Source: Elymus sibiricus
Taxonomy: Eukaryota; Streptophyta; Magnoliopsida; Poales; Poaceae
Direction of reading: 5' to 3'
DNA: 64,000 bases
Assembly: GCA_039707655.1 (NCBI GenBank)
Contig: CM077676.1
Location: 240,330,866 to 240,394,865, forward strand
Shown piece after piece: positions 22,301 to 32,662 of this stretch; within the stretch, counting starts at the first letter, position 1, and each line of letters opens with the position of its first letter. Under the pieces are notes generated by a model, which was not told where the DNA came from, made no database searches, and saw only the letters and a program-made list of their open reading frames with translations. The position numbers and the translations under genes were made by a program.

Positions 22301-24392
22301 CTTCACGAATTCCCTTTGCTTCGAGTTGATTATGAGTGTAATGCTTGCGCAACAGAGTCCAGGAGCGCTTCTTCTGTTCCTTGTCAAACAAGAGACCTTG
22401 ACGAGCATAGTTATGAAGCAAATTGATCTCCGTCATCATCTCTACTTGAACCTTGTGATTTAGCTTGATATGACTCTCAAGGGCTTGCTGAGTGCGAAGA
22501 CGAATCTCATATAGCGAAGGATTTTAATTTTGAGGAATTTCAACTATGGCCTTCTTGACTTTTGGAGTTGGTGCAGAGGCAGAAGCGGTTGCATCAATGG
22601 GTGTTTTTCCTTTGCCAATATCCTTCACTATCCTTAGGGTGTCACGGACTGGAGGAGTGAAAACCTTTGGCCCATGAGGACAAAAGAATTTCTTTTCAGT
22701 AATCTGCTCGATGGCATACATGATCCATGGTGCATAAGGTTTTAAAGCTTGAGCACCACTTGCTGCATAGGCCATGTTCCGAATGAATAGATCAAGAACA
22801 TCAAACCGAATGCCATGACACGTTGCATTAAGAGCATTCTCCATGATGCCACCAATGGAATCAGGATGGTTGGTAGGGGTGAGAGAGTTGCACAGTATGT
22901 AGAATAGTACTTTGTTCTCATACGCCATATTCTTTGGATTCACTTCGGTACATGCATCTCCAACTAGCTCGGGGTCCATCAGCAGATGAATTTGAGCTTC
23001 AGTGACTTCCCAAAAATGCAGTCTGTGTTCACGAGACTCATCAAATTCACAATGAGGGATATTCAGCAATGCTAAGAACTGATCAGCAGAGCACATGATT
23101 TTATATTCTTCGGTCATCCATTCGAGAACCCATGTGCTGCTATCTGCAATGTCTCTAGAGATATACAAGGTGGCATAGAACTGAAGAATTACTTCTCGAT
23201 TCCATCCATGATTGAAGCGCAGAAATCCCTTCAGAAAGGCTTGCTCAATTTGCTCGATGGTTTGATGAAAGCACGGTAAACTTTCAAGTTTTACAAAATC
23301 CAGAATCTTGTGCTTGAATATGCGATTCTTGCAGAACAAAATGCGAGCATAATAAACTGTTTGTTCTTTAGTCTAGAATCTTGGCGACAGAGATGTACGC
23401 TCCCCTTCATATGGGCTGGTCCCAAAGAATGCAAGCTTTGAATTGTGAAGATGTTCATTGAAGGCTGGACCATTCGGACCATCTTCGATAGGAAACAGAG
23501 GAAAAGTTTCCAATGGGTTTCTCAATTCATCATCAGCCATGCGTTGAGCTTGAATATCATTAGCCTCAGGCAGATTTTCATCGATAGGTTTGAGAGGAGC
23601 ATGAAGCTTCCTTGCCTTAACTGGTATGGATGGCTTTGAGGAACTTGATGAACCATCATTTTTGCTCGCTGCAACTCCTTCAGTGGCTTTTAGACTTTCG
23701 GGCACTGAGACCTTCTCCTTCTTCTCGGATGGAGGCACTATGGCCTTTAGCTCGGAACCTTGCGATAAAGGTGGTGGTGCAATCACTTCTTGAGCCATCG
23801 GCTCATCTGGTTTCTTTTCTTCCTCCTCCATTCGTGAAGCAATGGAACAAGGAGCGGGATCAACATCCATCTGGGTGGGAGCACGAGAGGATGTGACCGG
23901 GGTGATTTCTCTCAGGAGGCACTTGCCTCCCCCTTAATCTTGTCAGTCTCCTCCTTGTTAGAACCGGAGGGCTCAGCCTCCAAAGTTTTCAGAGGCAATG
24001 GATCTGCCTTCTCAACTTCTATTTCTTCATCAATCTGGTCGTCTTGAGCTTGCTGCTTGGGTGATGCATTTTCTTTATCAAAATTCTCCAGGAAGATGTC
24101 GACAACATCTGGTTGCTCCTCTTGGGCTACGGGCACCGGAATGATAACTTCCTCGGCGCTAACTTGCTGCATAGGTTCATCTTCATGATGTGGAGATGGT
24201 GGAACCTGCTGCAAGGGAGCACTAGAGTTCAGTGGAATAACATCAACAACAACATTTTTGAGGCGGCGGTCTGAGATTTCCTTCGGTTTATTGACTCTCG
24301 CCCTTGCCTTCTGACGCTTTTCCTCTTTGATTCTTCTTCGAGCGAGATCAGCCTTGCGGTCAATCTCCTCATTTCTCCTGTCACACAGCTGA
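19315..24392 (-). mobile_element. Retroelement-like unit with minus-strand coding region, truncated at a CACTA end
   Basis: It begins TGTTAGGACCGAGAGTATAT followed by a G10 run and GTGAATGGG, a start seen on many Triticeae LTR-type units. Two CTCCCCCTTT-TGxCAACAA phrases (about 20988 and 21974) resemble internal junctions in the same kind of element. The only coding content is the minus-strand frame at 24392-22027. No protease, integrase or reverse transcriptase is visible, so class and autonomy are uncertain. The right side is cut by a CACTA terminus at 24393. Confidence 0.45.
22027..24392 (-). pseudogene. Long repeat-borne ORF with putative plant transposon-protein domain, broken
   Basis: From 24392 leftward the frame is open up to the CACTA junction: a basic helical start (RRNEEIDRKADLARRRIKEE), an acidic low-complexity region, then from 23339 to 22524 a folded region with FLRFNHGWNREVILQFYATL, SSTWVLEWMTE and SADQFLALLNIP, like the 'putative plant transposon protein' domain found beside retroelements. 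Stops at 23377-23375 (TAG after PRF) and about 22517 (TAA after IPQN) lie in the same frame and would each be restored by a C. One frame change near 23912 and one near 22260 are also present. The C-terminus is Ser-rich (SSNSSSSESSLDE). It is a dead copy. Confidence 0.55.
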
Positions 24393-26050
24393 CACTACAA
24401 AAAAAAGACACATCCGTGACATTATGGCCCGAACGAAAACTTTTTCTGTCATGGTTGTGACACTTCTATGACAATAATTGTGACAAAAACACGTATTATC
24501 ATAGATGTGGTGGGCTCCTACTTCTATGACAAAAAATTATGACAGAAAATGGGCTTTTCGTCCTCAGCGGGTCGGAGACGCACACGCATGACATTCTTTG
24601 GGCCATCCATGACATAAAAAATCATGGTAGAAGTGAGGGCGAGGAAATTTTCGGGGAGTTCCCGGTTACGGTGGGTGGTCGGGGCTGAGCGATGCAGTGT
24701 GGTTTGCGCGTTTCTCTCGTACGCGCGTGTGTGCGAGGCGTTCGCTAACTGAACCTGAGCGAGGCGTTCGCTTACTAAACCCGAGCGATCGCACTAGCTA
24801 CGTACTGAACCCGAGCGATTCCTTCGCTGCTAACTGAACCTGAGCGATTCCTTCGCTGCTAACAGAACCTGAGCGATTCCTTCGCTACTAACTGAAGCCG
24901 GTCGAGTCCCCGTACGTACGAGACGTAGCCGGTGTTGGGTTGCTTCTCGATGAACAGTGCCCATTGCTGCCGTGCGCGCGATACATGAGAATGAGTCGAG
25001 ACGCATCGATCGAGCCCCTTGCGTGAGACGTGGTGAGTTGACCTAGCCGGTTGGTTGGCTGTGGATGAACAGTTCCCGTTGCTGCCGCCCACTAGTATGC
25101 CCCACCCCAGCCGGTGGGTTGGCTGTGGATGACCAGTACCCTGGCCGTGTGAAGGTGGTTGGCGCTGGATGAACAGGACCCCGAGGAGGCCGCAACACCC
25201 CCAGCCGGTTGGGGATGGATGAACAGGACCCCGTGGAGGTTGGAGAAAGTCGACAGTGGATGAACAGTAGCTGGTGGAGGCTGGAGGGAGCTCGACCGTG
25301 GATGAACAGTAGCCCATGGAGTCCCGTTTTGCGGTACGCCACACCCCTCCCGATGAACAGGACCCCCGTTTCGACTGTAGGCAGTTGGAGGGAAGTCCGT
25401 CTCCTCTGTTTTGCGGTACGCCAGAGCCCTCCCGATCAACAGGACACCGTTTTGACCGTAGGCGCTCTAACAGAAGTCTGTTTCCTCCATTTTGCGGTAT
25501 GCCAGACCCCCAGCCGATGAACAGGACCCCGTTTCGACCATAGGCGGTCGAACAGAAGGCCGTTTCCCCCGTTTTGTGGTATGCCAGACCCCGAGTCGAT
25601 GAACAGGACCCCGTTTCGGCTGTTCTGTCCAAGCCGGTTGGCTCCCGATGAATAGGACGCGTTTCGACCCAGTCGCTTGGCTCCCGATGAACACGACGCT
25701 GTTTCCTCCATTCAGACCCAGCCGGTTGGCTGCCAATGAACACGACGCCGTTGCTGCCGTCCGTTGCCTCTCCATGTACACGAGCCCTGGCCGTACGTAT
25801 GCGCGAGTATGCGTTCAAGACCCCGCCCGTATGTACGTACATGGCCGTATTCTTTGCCGTATGGCTGTACGTACGTGTACATGATTTAAACGGGACTGTC
25901 TGAACTGCCACGTCGGGGGCTCTACTATGACACGTGCCGCTACTTACTCGGCCACGGTTCAACCTTGCAGAGAGACTGATCCACCAGTATGTACGTACAC
26001 ATTCATGACCAGACAGACAACGCTACGTACGCTTCGACCTGGGGGTCCCA
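24393..26050 (+). mobile_element. CACTA element left end and GC-rich interior
   Basis: CACTACAAAAAAAAGACACA starts at 24393 and is followed by subterminal repeats of the TATGACAxxAATTGTGACA kind (24440-24620), diagnostic of CACTA elements. The interior has GAGCGATTCCTTCGCT repeats (24740-24900) and many GATGAACAG phrases. I find no matching CACTACAA mirror later in the window with the same subterminal repeats, so the right end is missing, replaced or outside. The 367-codon minus-strand frame across it is a repeat artefact. Confidence 0.7.
25290..25620. repeat. 82-bp tandem repeat, about 4 copies
   Basis: GAT(G/C)AACAGGAC recurs at 25352, 25434, 25516 and 25598, exactly 82 bp apart, with the unit GTTTTGCGGTACGCCAGA...CGTTTCGACCGTAGG. 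It lies inside the CACTA interior. Confidence 0.75.
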
Positions 26051-28185
26051 GCTATTAGTGGATAAGGAGGCACTTCCTTGCGTGCGAAGATATAGCTGGT
26101 GGGTTCCAGCTGTAAGGGGGAGGAATCATTTTTTTTGCGCGTAATAAGGAGGCACTTCCTTGCGTGCGAAGATGTAGCTGGTGGGTCCAGCTGTCAGCCT
26201 CACCGTGCACAGTCCTCTTCCGATGGTTGTCGTTCATTGACCACGTTGACTACACCGCGCCGAGAACACCAAGGCGGTGGACGACGGCGAGGCCTCGGAA
26301 GGGAACGACGCGGAGCCGGGGAAGACGCGGCAGTGGATGCCCACGTGGATGGGAGTACGAGGGTTGACTGGTTCGGCTACGGTGTGAGGCTGCCATCGCC
26401 GGAGAATAACAGGGGATGTGAGTGAGTAGAGGGAAGGCCTGGCCAGCGGTGGTAGTAGGGTGGGGCGTTGAGGCCTGCGCGGCAGCACAGCCGGCCACGG
26501 GAGGCAAGAGCAGGCGGTCCCGCCGGCGCTGGTTTGGGCGGCTGGAGCAAGAAGATGAGAGATTGAAGAAGCAGCATGGCCATTGGATTAGCATCCAACG
26601 GTCACCGCTGCAAGAATCGTTTGTTGACTTTAAGTTGACAAAGCCCTGCGTACACGTCAACTTAGTAGGCCCACAAGTCAGCATAACATTTGTGGCGGAC
26701 AGCATATAGCCCATTTGCTATTTTCCTAAATTTACAGACCATTTGCTAATTATTATGTAATTTATTGCAGCCCATATTATATTTTAGAATACCTTACCAT
26801 TTTCTCGCAAGGACATGATTAAAAATTTCAGCGATATTTCATTGAAATTGCCGAACTATTTCTAATCACGAAATTTTGAGCCCGATAAAAACTAAATTTA
26901 AATTATGTTAAAAAAATGAAAATTGAAATTTCAAAAAATAAAAGAAAATCTACAATTTGAAACTAATTGCCCATTTTCTTTGTTTTTATACATATACAGC
27001 CCATTTCATATTACTTATAAGATTTACAACCCTTTTTGTCTGGGTAGGCCGAATGTATCCCTCGTAGTCTTGAAAGATTTGCAGCCCAGCAGGACGGAGA
27101 AAAAGAAATCCGCATGTGTAGGCTATTCTACGAAAAAAGAGGTGGGCTAGCCATTTTCACCGAGAAAAAGCAGCTGGGCTTGTCAAGTTGTAAACATAAA
27201 ATAAAAGCCTGGGCTAGATGGGCCATAGACACCGCACATCTAAGTTAATAACCTACTCCCTCTCAACAACAACAAAAAAACAACAACAACAAAACTGATC
27301 GAGCAACTGGGACCCATGTGTCAGCAGAATTTTTTTCATGTAATAAGGAGGAGCTTCCTTGAGTGCGAAGATGTAGCTGGTGGGTCCCAGCTGTCAGGGA
27401 GTGGAATCATTTTTCTTCCGCGTAATAAAGAGGCACTTCCTTGCGTGAGACCATGGACCTCATGGGTCCCAGTTGTCAGCCTGTCCACATACAGTCCTCT
27501 TCCGTTGGCTGTCGTTCATTGACCATGTTTACGACGCCGTGCCGAGAGCACCAAGGTGGTGGACGACGGCGAGGCCTAGGGAGGGAAACGACCCAGAGTC
27601 GGGGAAGACTCGGCAGTGGATGCCCACGCGGAGGGGAATACGAGGGTTTACTGGCTCGGCTGCGGTGTGAGGCTGCCGTCGCCGGAGAATAATAGGAGGT
27701 GTGGGTCAGTAGAGGGATGGCCTAGCTAGCGATGGGAGTAGGGTGGGGCGGTGAGGCCTGCACGGCAGCACAGCCGGCCACGGAAGGCGGGAGCAGGCGG
27801 TCACGCCGTCGCTGGTTTGGGTGGCTGTAGCAGGAAGATCAGAGATTGAAGAAGTACGCCGGCTGTTGGATTGACATCTAACGGTCTCACGCTGCTAGAG
27901 TCGATTTTGTTGACTAAGTTGACATAGCCCTGCATACGCGTCAACTTAGTAGGCCCACAAGTCAGCCTCCAAATCAGGTGGGACCCAGCTAGCATGGGGA
28001 GGAATTATTTTTCTTGCGCCTAATAAGGAGGCACTTCCTTGAAAAAGATGCAGCTGGTAGGTCCCAGCTGTCAGAGGGACGACACTTTTTTTTCCGTGTA
28101 ATAAGGAGGCACTTCCTTGTGTGCGAAGATGTCGTTGGTGGGTCCAACCTGTCTGGGGGAAGAATCATTTTTTTTCGTGTAATAA
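26050..28185. repeat. Left part of a ~1.25-kb tandem array (CACTA interior type)
   Basis: Units begin with GGAGGCACTTCCTTGCGTGC followed by AAGATGTAGCTGGTGGGTCC, then a GC-rich block (GTCGTTCATTGACC, GGTGGACGACGGCGAGGCCT, GCTGCCATCGCCGGAGAATAA) and an AT-rich block with repeated GCCCATTTGC phrases. CCTCTTCC landmarks at 26214 and 27496 give a period of 1282 bp. Short extra copies of the first 80 bp occur at 26066, 26147, 27347, 27429, 28027 and 28105. Frames in it are not genes. The array resumes at 39441 beyond an inserted element. Confidence 0.7.
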
Positions 28186-28392
28186 CACTAGTACAGTGAG
28201 CTGCTATACAAACAATTTTTACCCCCTTTCAGCGACAGAGTTTTAAACCGTCGCCTTGACTGTGTGTGCGATAGGGGGGTCCTTTTCACACGACCCAGAT
28301 ACCATCCGCGATAGGGCCTCTGGTCACACACGCGGGGCAAAAAGAGCTCGTGTGCGATCGGGTGAGCCATCGCAGACAATTATAATGGCCCA

Positions 28393-28512
28393 ATCGTTTC
28401 CGTTCGTATGTACATCCCACATAGTGAATCCAAGATAAACGTTTCCGTTCGTATATACATCCCACATAGTGAATCCCAGACAAACATTTCTGTTCGTATA
28501 TACAAAGCACAC
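28393..28512. repeat. 45-bp tandem repeat near the left end of the CACTA element
   Basis: About 2.7 copies of a unit with TTTCCGTTCGTATATACATC and CCACATAGTGAATCC. It is likely part of the subterminal repeat region bound by CACTA proteins. Confidence 0.65.
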
Positions 28513-29064
28513 AGTTTTCCGCATCACATCGTTTGTGATAGTGTTGCCATTGCAGACGATAGTAATAATTTTATCATTTGTGTTATTGAATGCATCACGC
28601 ACGGTGTCTAGAAGAAACTGTGTGGCATAGGCTATCCATCACACACACTTTTTATGTGGAAAACGTTTGTGTAAGGTGGCCTAACGCAAACAGTTGTCCA
28701 GAGGAAGTCATGTGTGATTGTTCATTGATCCAACATGTTTACTTCCTATAAACTGTGTGGGTTGTCTGAGATCATCACCCACGGTGTTGTCTCAATAACC
28801 GTTTGCACTAGAAAAACCTAATAAGCAGGCTAATTGGCCTATTATTATTAATCCATTTAGTAATCAAATTTACATTTCATAATAAACACACAATATATTT
28901 CATTTTCGTATTACAGAACCAGGATTTCATAATTGAAATACATCAGAGTACAACATCATATAGCTTCAGCACTCACTCACACCATATAGGTATATAGCTA
29001 GCTACCCCATTACACAACAGCACCAAGTTTCACATGCAACATCTAAAACCTTTGGAAATTAGCA

Positions 29065-29842
29065 TCATAGACGGAAGATAGATAGATGAATCTCATCTGG
29101 AAAACTGCTGAAGCGGAAGGCGAATATTGAGCCTTCAATGATGTTGAATGTCCTTGCAACTTTAGGCCAGTGCCTGTGGATGATTGACCGCCCATCCTTC
29201 GTCCTCTGGAGGAAGACTTGAATATTGTACCATGGGTGTTGTATGAACACCTTCCTCGCCTCTTGACCATACAGGTGGTTTGAGAGGTAATCATCTGTGA
29301 ACTGCTTTGGAAAGGCCTGCAAACAAAGATATGCATAAATATCTTCTCTGAATTTTGAAATGGCGCAAAGGAATAAAAAAACAAGGTACTCCCTCCGATC
29401 CTTTTTACTCCGCGCATTAGATTTGTATCAAGTCAAACTTTTTAAAGTTTCACCAAATTTATTTTAAAAAATATCAACATCCACGATACCAAATATGTAA
29501 ACTATAAAATTGTATTTCATAAAGCATCTAAAAATAATGATTTTGCAGTTTGAATGTTGATGCTTTTTTCTATAACTTTGGTCAAAGTAGAGATACTTTG
29601 ACTTTGGACAAAACTTATATGCAGACTAAAAAGGACCGGAGGGAGTATAAGAGTTAGTACCATCCTGTAGTTCACTGATGTCTTCTTCATTGTACAGACA
29701 AAGATCTTGTTGTTTTTCGTCGCTAGTTTCTTTATCCTCACAATCTTTCTGAGTTTCTTGACTTGACTGATATTCATGGACATCTCATTTTCCCATATGC
29801 AAAATGGGTTGAACAGTGGGTCAAAACCTCTGACAGCAGGAC
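29065..29842 (-). pseudogene. B3 DNA-binding-domain gene fragment inside the CACTA element
   Basis: Exon-like blocks at 29842-29661 and 29316-29065 are joined by a GT-AG intron. The first gives FDPLFNPFCIWENEMSMNIS and KKLRKIVRIKKLATKNNKIF; the second gives FPKQFTDDYLSNHLYG, a tryptophan followed by a strand, HWPKVARTFNIIEGSIFAFR and a final strand before TGA. This matches a plant B3 domain: FP..F..y, W.v.l, gW..f...n...Gd...F. A possible first exon (MGGTEFTIE) sits near 29950 but its phase does not fit, so the 5' part is unresolved. B3 domains bind DNA in plant transcription factors. The intron contains a Stowaway MITE 14 bp from the donor. It could be a captured host gene piece. Confidence 0.55.
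29389..29645. mobile_element. Stowaway MITE nested in the B3 gene intron
   Basis: 257 bp, starts CTCCCTCCGATCC and ends GGACCGGAGGGAG, flanked by TA at 29387-29388 and 29646-29647. Internal arms (AAGTCAAACTTTTTAAAGTT / ACTTTGACTTTGGACAAAAC) are partly complementary. It must be younger than, or co-carried with, the host CACTA element. Confidence 0.85.
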
Positions 29843-29849
29843 CTACATG

Positions 29850-30739
29850 TGCAAGACCAAATTGTTAAAAACCTAAATACTAGAATGGTTCCTGCAATTG
29901 CACAATAATGTGTTATTAGACAAAGAACCATGCACGTGCGAACCTCGATGGTAAACTCAGTGCCTCCCATTGTTTCCCTGCAACACATATAAGGTAGTTA
30001 TTGATCAGGCTAAGTGAGGTTTGGCATACTATCAGTAAAATATGTTGATGAAAAATAAACACATTGCAGATTCAGCAGATTAATTCGAGCCACATGGAAA
30101 AGCCATTTATCCAAACCAAGCATGCTTAAGAACTAGGAAATATAGCAATTGTATATGTTTCTCATGTATTTAGTACAGCCGAATTCGATTTATTTCTCAC
30201 GTGCATAACAATATGAAATTGTACCCACGACAATTGAACATCGCATTGCAGAACTGAACCAAATAGTTAACTAAGAACCGCAACAAATAAACCAAACAGT
30301 TAACTGAGCACCACATTGCACAAGAGAACATACTACAAGATCAGACAGTTAACCAAACCTAGTATGCTTAACAACTTGGAAATATAGCAATTGTATTTGT
30401 ATCTCATGTATTTTGTACAGCCAAATTCGACTATTTCTCACATTCAAGAGAATACAAAATTGCACCCACAAGAATTCAGCTTCACCTTGCAGAATTGAAC
30501 TAAACAGTTAACTGAACATGACAAAAACATAACCAAACAGTTAACTCAGCACCACATTGCAGAATATATAGAACATATATACTAGAGGATCAGATTGCAT
30601 AGTAAGAGTACATAGGACAATTCACTAGAATTTGTAAAGGAAAGGCAGGAGCAGCACATGCAAAAGGTAAACCGAACATGCTTAACCGGCGTAGCTAGCT
30701 AGCTGAACATAGGTCCTTGTAGTGAGCTATAAAGACAAG
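29850..30739. other. CACTA interior spacer with AGTTAACT motifs
   Basis: No gene beyond a possible B3 leader exon near 29950. AGTTAACTGA/AGTTAACC motifs occur repeatedly between 30255 and 30545, within two partly repeated ~230-bp segments (30105-30320 and 30350-30560 share GCTTAA..AACT.GGAAATATAG). Confidence 0.5.
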
Positions 30740-31153
30740 CTACTCCTCATCGTTGGAGATATCGATGACGATGGGCTCCTTAGACTTGGAAGAGGGCGAG
30801 GCCTCCACATCATGGGTACCCTCCTCATACTGGTGAGTCGCCTGAGCTGCTACGGGTACCAACCTGCTGGCTCTGGAGTTGAGGTAAGCACGGGCATGCT
30901 GAGAAAACACCTCGTAGTCTTCGTCGAAGGCACCGACGGTGGCCTCGAGAAAACACCACGAACTGTCGTTTAAAGCAGCCAACTGCATGGCGGCATTCGC
31001 GCGCGAGGCATCGACGGTGGCCTCGATGGCGAGGTGCTCCTCCAAGATCTGGGGGTCGGCACGCATGGCAGCCATCGCGACCTCATCCGCGCGTGCGGTC
31101 GCGATTTGCTTCTCCGCTGCCAGATGCTCCTTGAGCTCCTGGCTATACTGCAT
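30740..31153 (-). CDS. Ala-rich coiled-coil ORF 1 in the CACTA element
   Basis: 137 codons from ATG at 31153, but the same frame is open upstream (codons reading CRPKPWC before the ATG), so the true start may be earlier. Helix-rich with Ala/Glu (LKEHLAAEKQIATARADEVA), ending in an acidic tail with IVIDISNDEE, a stretch that resembles a SUMO-interacting motif. No named domain. It lies head-to-tail with Ala-rich ORF 2 on the same strand. The intact frame contrasts with its broken neighbours. Function unknown; being transposon cargo is the main context. Confidence 0.4.
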   Translation of the reverse strand: MQYSQELKEHLAAEKQIATARADEVAMAAMRADPQILEEHLAIEATVDASRANAAMQLAALNDSSWCFLEATVGAFDEDYEVFSQHARAYLNSRASRLVPVAAQATHQYEEGTHDVEASPSSKSKEPIVIDISNDEE

Positions 31154-31767
31154 GCACCATGGCTTAGGGCGGCACTTATTTGGAGGATGGGTCGGTGATT
31201 TGGGTGGAAGGTGTCGCGCCGGCGGTCGGGGTATGTGGGATGTAGAAGGAGGTGGAGGATGGGGGTCGGGTGTGGATTACCTGACTAGATCGACGAGGCC
31301 GAGCAGCAGGAAGGCACGTCGCCGGCGAGGCGGCGGCGCTGCAAGCAAGCAGTGAAGGTTTGAACTTGGAATGGAAGGCGGAAACAGGGGAAATGTGGTT
31401 TTTGGTATGGAGGAGGGGGCCATGGGAGGTAGATATTTCCGCGGATGTCGATTTTTTTTTGCTCCGTGCAGTGAAAAACTGGCGCGCGAAGTATCATCAG
31501 ACATAGTCCCTTATTCAGCACTGTGTACGATATCTGAACATCACAAATGATTCATATGGCTTACCCCATGTGTGATGAGTTTGAACGTGCAAATTTTGGT
31601 TCGAGTTTCCCTAGTTACAGTGGTCATCCACGTCATTGCATAATTTGGGTACACAAAAGAGCCTACAACACACCCACACTTTTTAATCGAGCAAGTTCAG
31701 CAATTAAACAGGGCTAGCTGACCTAAACATTACTCTAACAAAAGACCTGTGCTCTAAACAAAGACTA

Positions 31768-32385
31768 CTACTCCTCCTGGCGCTCATCGATCTCCGCCGT
31801 CTCCTCCATGTCCAGCTCGCGCCCGACGATCTCCCGGGGAATGGGCTCCATGGCATCCATCGCACCATACTCGGCAAGCATATCGCCATCCATGTCCGCT
31901 GTCTCTTCAGAAAAGGCCGCCACGAGCTGGGCGTGTGCGGCCGTGGTCTGGGCTTGGACGGGCTCCATCGCGGCAATGTATGCTGCGAACAAACGGACGA
32001 CTGCTCGAACGCTCTCGGCGATTGCCAACTCTTCGGCCATGGGTTGCCGACCGTTGCCAGAGAAGCTTTGTGTGATTTGTGTGGTGACCACCAGGAGCTG
32101 GGCGTGGGCGGCCTCGACATGGGTGCGGGCGGCCTCCATCAGGGCTAAGGCGGCCGCCGTGGAATGGACAGCTGCTGTCCCGCTCTCGCCATTTGCTATC
32201 CCCGTCGCAGATGTTGCTGCCGCCATCTCAGCTGCAGTAGCGGCCGTGTCGGCTTCCGTAGCCACCTGGTTGTAGATTGCGGCCGCGCTCAAGTAGGTTG
32301 TGAGCAAGCTCATGGAGGCTGCGGCCGTGCTCTCGCCAAAGTGGGCCGCCGTAGTTGCCCTCACGACGCGGGTCCACGTCCCCAT
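31768..32385 (-). CDS. Ala-rich coiled-coil ORF 2 in the CACTA element
   Basis: 205 codons, uninterrupted. Sequence is almost wholly helical and Ala-rich (TAATAAEMAAATSATGIANG, MEAARTHVEAAHAQLLVV, repeated later as QTTAAHAQLVAAF), with an acidic C-terminus (MEETAEIDERQEE). The internal AHAQL repeat suggests growth by duplication. No known domain; similar proteins are common in grass transposons. Ala-rich GC-rich frames can be open by chance on this scale, so coding status is moderate. Confidence 0.4.
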   Translation of the reverse strand: MGTWTRVVRATTAAHFGESTAAASMSLLTTYLSAAAIYNQVATEADTAATAAEMAAATSATGIANGESGTAAVHSTAAALALMEAARTHVEAAHAQLLVVTTQITQSFSGNGRQPMAEELAIAESVRAVVRLFAAYIAAMEPVQAQTTAAHAQLVAAFSEETADMDGDMLAEYGAMDAMEPIPREIVGRELDMEETAEIDERQEE

Positions 32386-32662
32386 CTTTGACCGGCGATG
32401 ATTGAACAGTGATATGATATTTGGGGGGCTATCTTACTTGACGCGCCGGCTGTGGACTGTAGCCGACGAACCTTCTCGCGTAAGCCATATATGACGGTGC
32501 ACCAAGATATTTTGTACTGCATCTCACACGGTTGGTGATAATAAACTATGTGTGATGTACTTGATTTTTCGTCTTGATTTGAAATACGGAATGGGGTCAC
32601 AGCGGGAAAGGACGGTGTTTGAATTGCTAGAACATTTGTCTGTAGTGAACATAAAACTATAC
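32386..32662. other. Short spacer before the 500-bp array
   Basis: Nothing recognisable. Confidence 0.3.

Noticed and set aside
24859..25962. 367-codon minus-strand open frame
   Set aside because: It runs through the 82-bp tandem repeat and related GATGAACAG phrases of the CACTA interior; periodic Ser/Arg/Gly text, no domain, and other frames are also open.
26048..26060. ATTAGTGGA as a possible right end of the CACTA starting at 24393
   Set aside because: Its mirror (CACTAATAG) does not match the left terminus CACTACAAAA, and no subterminal repeats or TGA duplication are present there.
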